From NCBI GenBank assembly GCA_946887345.1, contig CAMPKR010000084.1, positions 1-8,771 of the forward strand: a stretch of 8,771 bases of DNA. The letters are read 5' to 3'. Both the position numbers and the translations under genes were made by a program. The stretch is from an uncultured Bacteroidota bacterium. Its GTDB lineage: Bacteria > Bacteroidota > Bacteroidia > Chitinophagales > Chitinophagaceae. Every line of letters starts with the position of its first letter. The first letter of the stretch is position 1. Below are positions 8,101-8,771 of this stretch, piece by piece. Under the pieces are notes generated by a model. That model worked only from the letters and a program-made list of their open reading frames with translations, was not told where the DNA came from and did no database searches.

Positions 8101-8349
8101 CCGGAGTTCTACGACTCTAGGGATCGCTTTTACGGACTGTTCGATGGGATATGAAATAAGCTGCTCGACCTCCTGTGTCGCCAGTGTCGGGGAACTTGTA
8201 ATTATCTGGACCTGGTTGTTGGTAATATCCGGAAGCGCATCGATAGGCAGGTTGTACAGCGAGTATGTCCCGACCGCTACGAGTGCCACTGTAAACAGCC
8301 CAACAATGAATTTATTGTTGATGCTGAAATGAATGATCTTATCTAACAT
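4006..8349 (-). CDS. CzcA/CusA-family heavy-metal RND pump fused to a TolC-type outer-membrane factor
   Basis: This 1,447-residue fusion combines two parts of a tripartite efflux system that proteobacteria encode separately. Residues 1-1030 are a complete HME-RND proton antiporter: a first helix (about 11-32), a periplasmic loop to about 340, five more helices, a second loop (about 557-873), and helices 8-12 ending near 1027. Helix 4 carries DFGIIVDGAVIIVE with Asp400, Asp406 and Glu413. These fit the proton-relay residues of CzcA-type divalent-cation pumps, not the Cu/Ag-type signature. Residues 1041-1056 are a hydrophobic, signal-peptide-like stretch ending GNAQ. Residues 1060-1447 form an outer-membrane efflux protein domain with its two long helical repeats. 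The CzcA part is full length (about 1,030-1,050 in the family) and the channel part (about 390) is near normal. I chose the ATG at 8349 because MLDKIIHFSI is the typical family N-terminus; an A-rich region precedes it. It starts 87 bases after the DUF6660-like gene. Confidence 0.95.
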   Translation of the reverse strand: MLDKIIHFSINNKFIVGLFTVALVAVGTYSLYNLPIDALPDITNNQVQIITSSPTLATQEVEQLISYPIEQSVKAIPRVVELRSISRFGLSVVTVVFEEDVDIYWARAQISERIKEAEEIIPKSLGTPEMSPISTGLGEIYQYVVFPEKGYEEKYNATELRTIQDWIIKPQLIGTKGVAEVNTLGGMLKQYEIAVQPDRLRSMNTTVSEIFEALEANNENTGGAYIDKKPYAYFIRGIGMVSGIDDINKIVIKNVNGIPILIRDVAKVQIGSSIRYGAVTKDGKGEEVSGFVMMLKGENSGQVVERVKEKMEQIKKSLPEGVAIEPFIDRTKMVDNAIGTVQKNLIEGALIVVFILVLLLGNWRAGLVVASVIPLALLFAISMMKLFGVSGNLMSLGAIDFGIIVDGAVIIVEAIIHRLEVRKKQKLTAEQMNEEVFTAASKIRSSAAFGELRILIVYLPILALVGVEGKMFGPMAQTVSFAILGAFILSLTYVPMMTALVLKKETGHKPNFSDKIISAIYNLYQPLLDKALKIKGIIIGFSAVLFAISLLIFNSLGGEFIPTLDEGDVATHLIIASGSSLSQEIEATTKAEKILKDKFPEIKMIVTKIGSAEIPTDPMPIEAGDMIIILKDKNEWTSAETKEELMEKMEEALEEIPGAITEFSQPVQMRMNELMTGVRSDVAIKIFGEDLAMLVSKGDEITEMIKGIPGVADAKAERVAGLPQITIRYNKDKLALYGLNVGDLNRVIRMGFAGEAAGVVYEGEKRFDMVVRLEEESRQDITNIKSLYVTLPSGSQIPLEQVADIKYEDGPMQISREDGRRRIVVGFNVRGADVASVVSKIQDKLGSDLKLPSGYYITYGGQFENLVQANKRLMIAVPVALALIFVLLYFTFKSIKQSILIFTAIPLSAIGGVFALWLRGMPFSISAGVGFIALFGVAVLNGIVLIAYFNQLKAEGMNDIYKRIHEGTKARLRAVILTASVASLGFLPMALSSGAGAEVQKPLATVVIGGLITATLLTLVVLPILYYYFERGFGYKPKIKGVAVIALLLSLNSGNAQTTKSLDLNSAISTAVTNNRGVQASVLDSRMQSQLKGTAFDLPKTEVTGTFGQVNTAAQDKYFSVSQTFSPFQIGARRKLLNETATAAELRIAVTKQELSFRVRQSWNAMLYYSELNKVLQEQNGYMEKFVRATDLKFRTGETGSLENTTAITKQQELLQQIKQNEAMIKVERSKMRILLNLDNDFTVSDTAFVPLPAIWVRDSAQINQHAGVKLALQELEVAKAGTKVERSALMPDFTAGYFIQSMRGTQDVNGSPVSYDNSLQFQGFSVGIGIPIFAGSGSARIKAAKTNVEVQQMNAEYLQAQMQGEFQQQLEQLNTFESLVNYYHSTALPNAKIIVNNSTKAYMNGDISYIEYMQGLETALDIRTNYINAVNNHNQAVINLQYLLNQ

Positions 8350-8374
8350 CTATTGTATTTATATAATGATTACT

Positions 8375-8430
8375 GAGGTCTTGACCTCTCTGGGTAAAAG
8401 CCAGGCGGCTTTGGCCGGCTTATCGCCGGC
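8375..8430 (-). promoter_or_regulatory. Three-hairpin intercistronic leader upstream of the pump gene
   Basis: Reading the minus strand from just after the DUF6660-like stop: hairpin 1 is GCCGGC-gataa-GCCGGC (8430-8414). Hairpin 2 is AAAGCC-gcct-GGCTTT (8412-8397), followed directly by U residues (complement of A399-A396 in this line, 8399-8396). Hairpin 3 is GAGGTC-aa-GACCTC (8388-8375). A 25-base AT-rich stretch then leads to the pump ATG. Hairpin 2 with its short U run looks like a weak intrinsic terminator. The arrangement could lower readthrough, protect or process the mRNA, or simply mark the end of the first gene. No promoter motif is clear in the leader. The structures are directly visible; the role is inferred. 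Confidence 0.5.
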
Positions 8431-8436
8431 AAATCA

Positions 8437-8763
8437 TTACAATAATTGAGGCGGCTGCCAGATGGAGCCGTGGAAATCAGAATTTACCGATTGATAAGAG
8501 TTGGATGTTTCTCTGTTAATCTCTGGATCAATATCGAGCAAATTAAACTCATAAGGAGTATGGAGCACTATAGCGGCAACACAGGTTCCACAAACACAAA
8601 AAGGTGTGCATAACTCCATAGTGTGATCGTGCTCACCATGTTTTTCTGAAGCACCATTATGGTATGAGGCCTCCAGCACGTGCGATTCACTGCATGGTAG
8701 CACCATAAGGCCCAGTAGGTACACTGAGAAAAGAATGGTGAATATGTGCCTGAAACTTTTCAC
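8437..8763 (-). CDS. DUF6660-like exported Cys/His-rich small protein at the head of the efflux operon
   Basis: This is a 108-residue protein of a family often found next to heavy-metal RND genes in Bacteroidota, which I recognise from the CTPFCVC core and the C-terminal motif GSIWQPPQL. Function is not established. Residues 1-23 form a hydrophobic export signal ending LPCSES. Cys24 sits where a lipoprotein Cys would, but Pro at -1 is a poor lipobox, so lipidation is doubtful. Next comes a His-rich stretch (His42, 45, 47), then Cys52, 56, 58 and 61. This makes a likely extracytoplasmic metal-binding or sensing patch (inference). The place and composition recall the small exported CzcI protein of proteobacterial czc operons, without sequence proof of homology. 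The ATG at 8763 starts the signal peptide. Only eight bases lie upstream in the window, so promoter and ribosome-binding region cannot be judged. The pump gene follows after 87 bases. Confidence 0.8.
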   Translation of the reverse strand: MKSFRHIFTILFSVYLLGLMVLPCSESHVLEASYHNGASEKHGEHDHTMELCTPFCVCGTCVAAIVLHTPYEFNLLDIDPEINRETSNSYQSVNSDFHGSIWQPPQLL

Positions 8764-8771
8764 TATTGGTA

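Noticed and set aside
1..8771. Mobile element, CRISPR array, tRNA or rRNA
   Set aside because: I found no transposase or integrase frame, no regularly spaced repeats, no terminal inverted repeats and no RNA gene-like structure. All sequence outside genes is accounted for by short spacers.

Overview
The window is a metal-efflux locus, most probably from a member of the Bacteroidota (Flavobacteriaceae or a near relative). I infer this from several family-level features: an RND pump polypeptide of about 1,450 residues with a TolC-like outer-membrane factor fused to its C-terminus, a DUF6660-type small exported protein at the head of the cluster, A-rich start regions with almost no Shine-Dalgarno motifs, and one exact match to the TAnnTTTG promoter element. 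Genus cannot be assigned from the sequence alone.

Five genes run on the minus strand as one apparent operon, read from the right edge leftwards. They are a 108-aa exported Cys/His-rich protein (DUF6660-like, 8763-8437), a CzcA/CusA-type RND pump fused to an outer-membrane factor (8349-4006), a CzcB-type periplasmic adaptor with a His-rich insertion (3998-2658), a P1B-type heavy-metal ATPase (about 2647-755), and a small exported heavy-metal-associated (HMA) protein with four regularly spaced cysteines (721-362). Gaps of 7, 10 and 33 bases link the last four genes. The first gap is 87 bases and holds three consecutive hairpins. A strong intrinsic terminator (about 333-360) closes the operon. 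From the left edge a sixth gene, a 72-aa cytosolic-type HMA protein (4-222), runs towards the operon on the plus strand.

Together the proteins make a two-step export route for divalent cations. The ATPase would move metal from cytosol to periplasm. The tripartite RND system, with pump and outer-membrane channel on one polypeptide, would move it from the periplasm to the outside. The His-rich adaptor and the exported HMA protein are candidate periplasmic metal binders. The DFGxxxD motif in the pump (D400, D406, E413) and the CPC plus K/D residues in the ATPase point to Zn/Cd/Co-type ions rather than Cu/Ag. Exact specificity is inference.

No transcriptional regulator, mobile element, RNA gene or CRISPR array is visible. 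The main promoter of the operon lies beyond the right edge. The locus is a recognisable resistance operon rather than a wholly new system. The most unusual parts are the His-rich loop in the adaptor, the internal signal-peptide-like segment in the fusion pump, the DKTGS variant in the ATPase with no built-in metal-binding domain, and the hairpin-rich leader before the pump gene.
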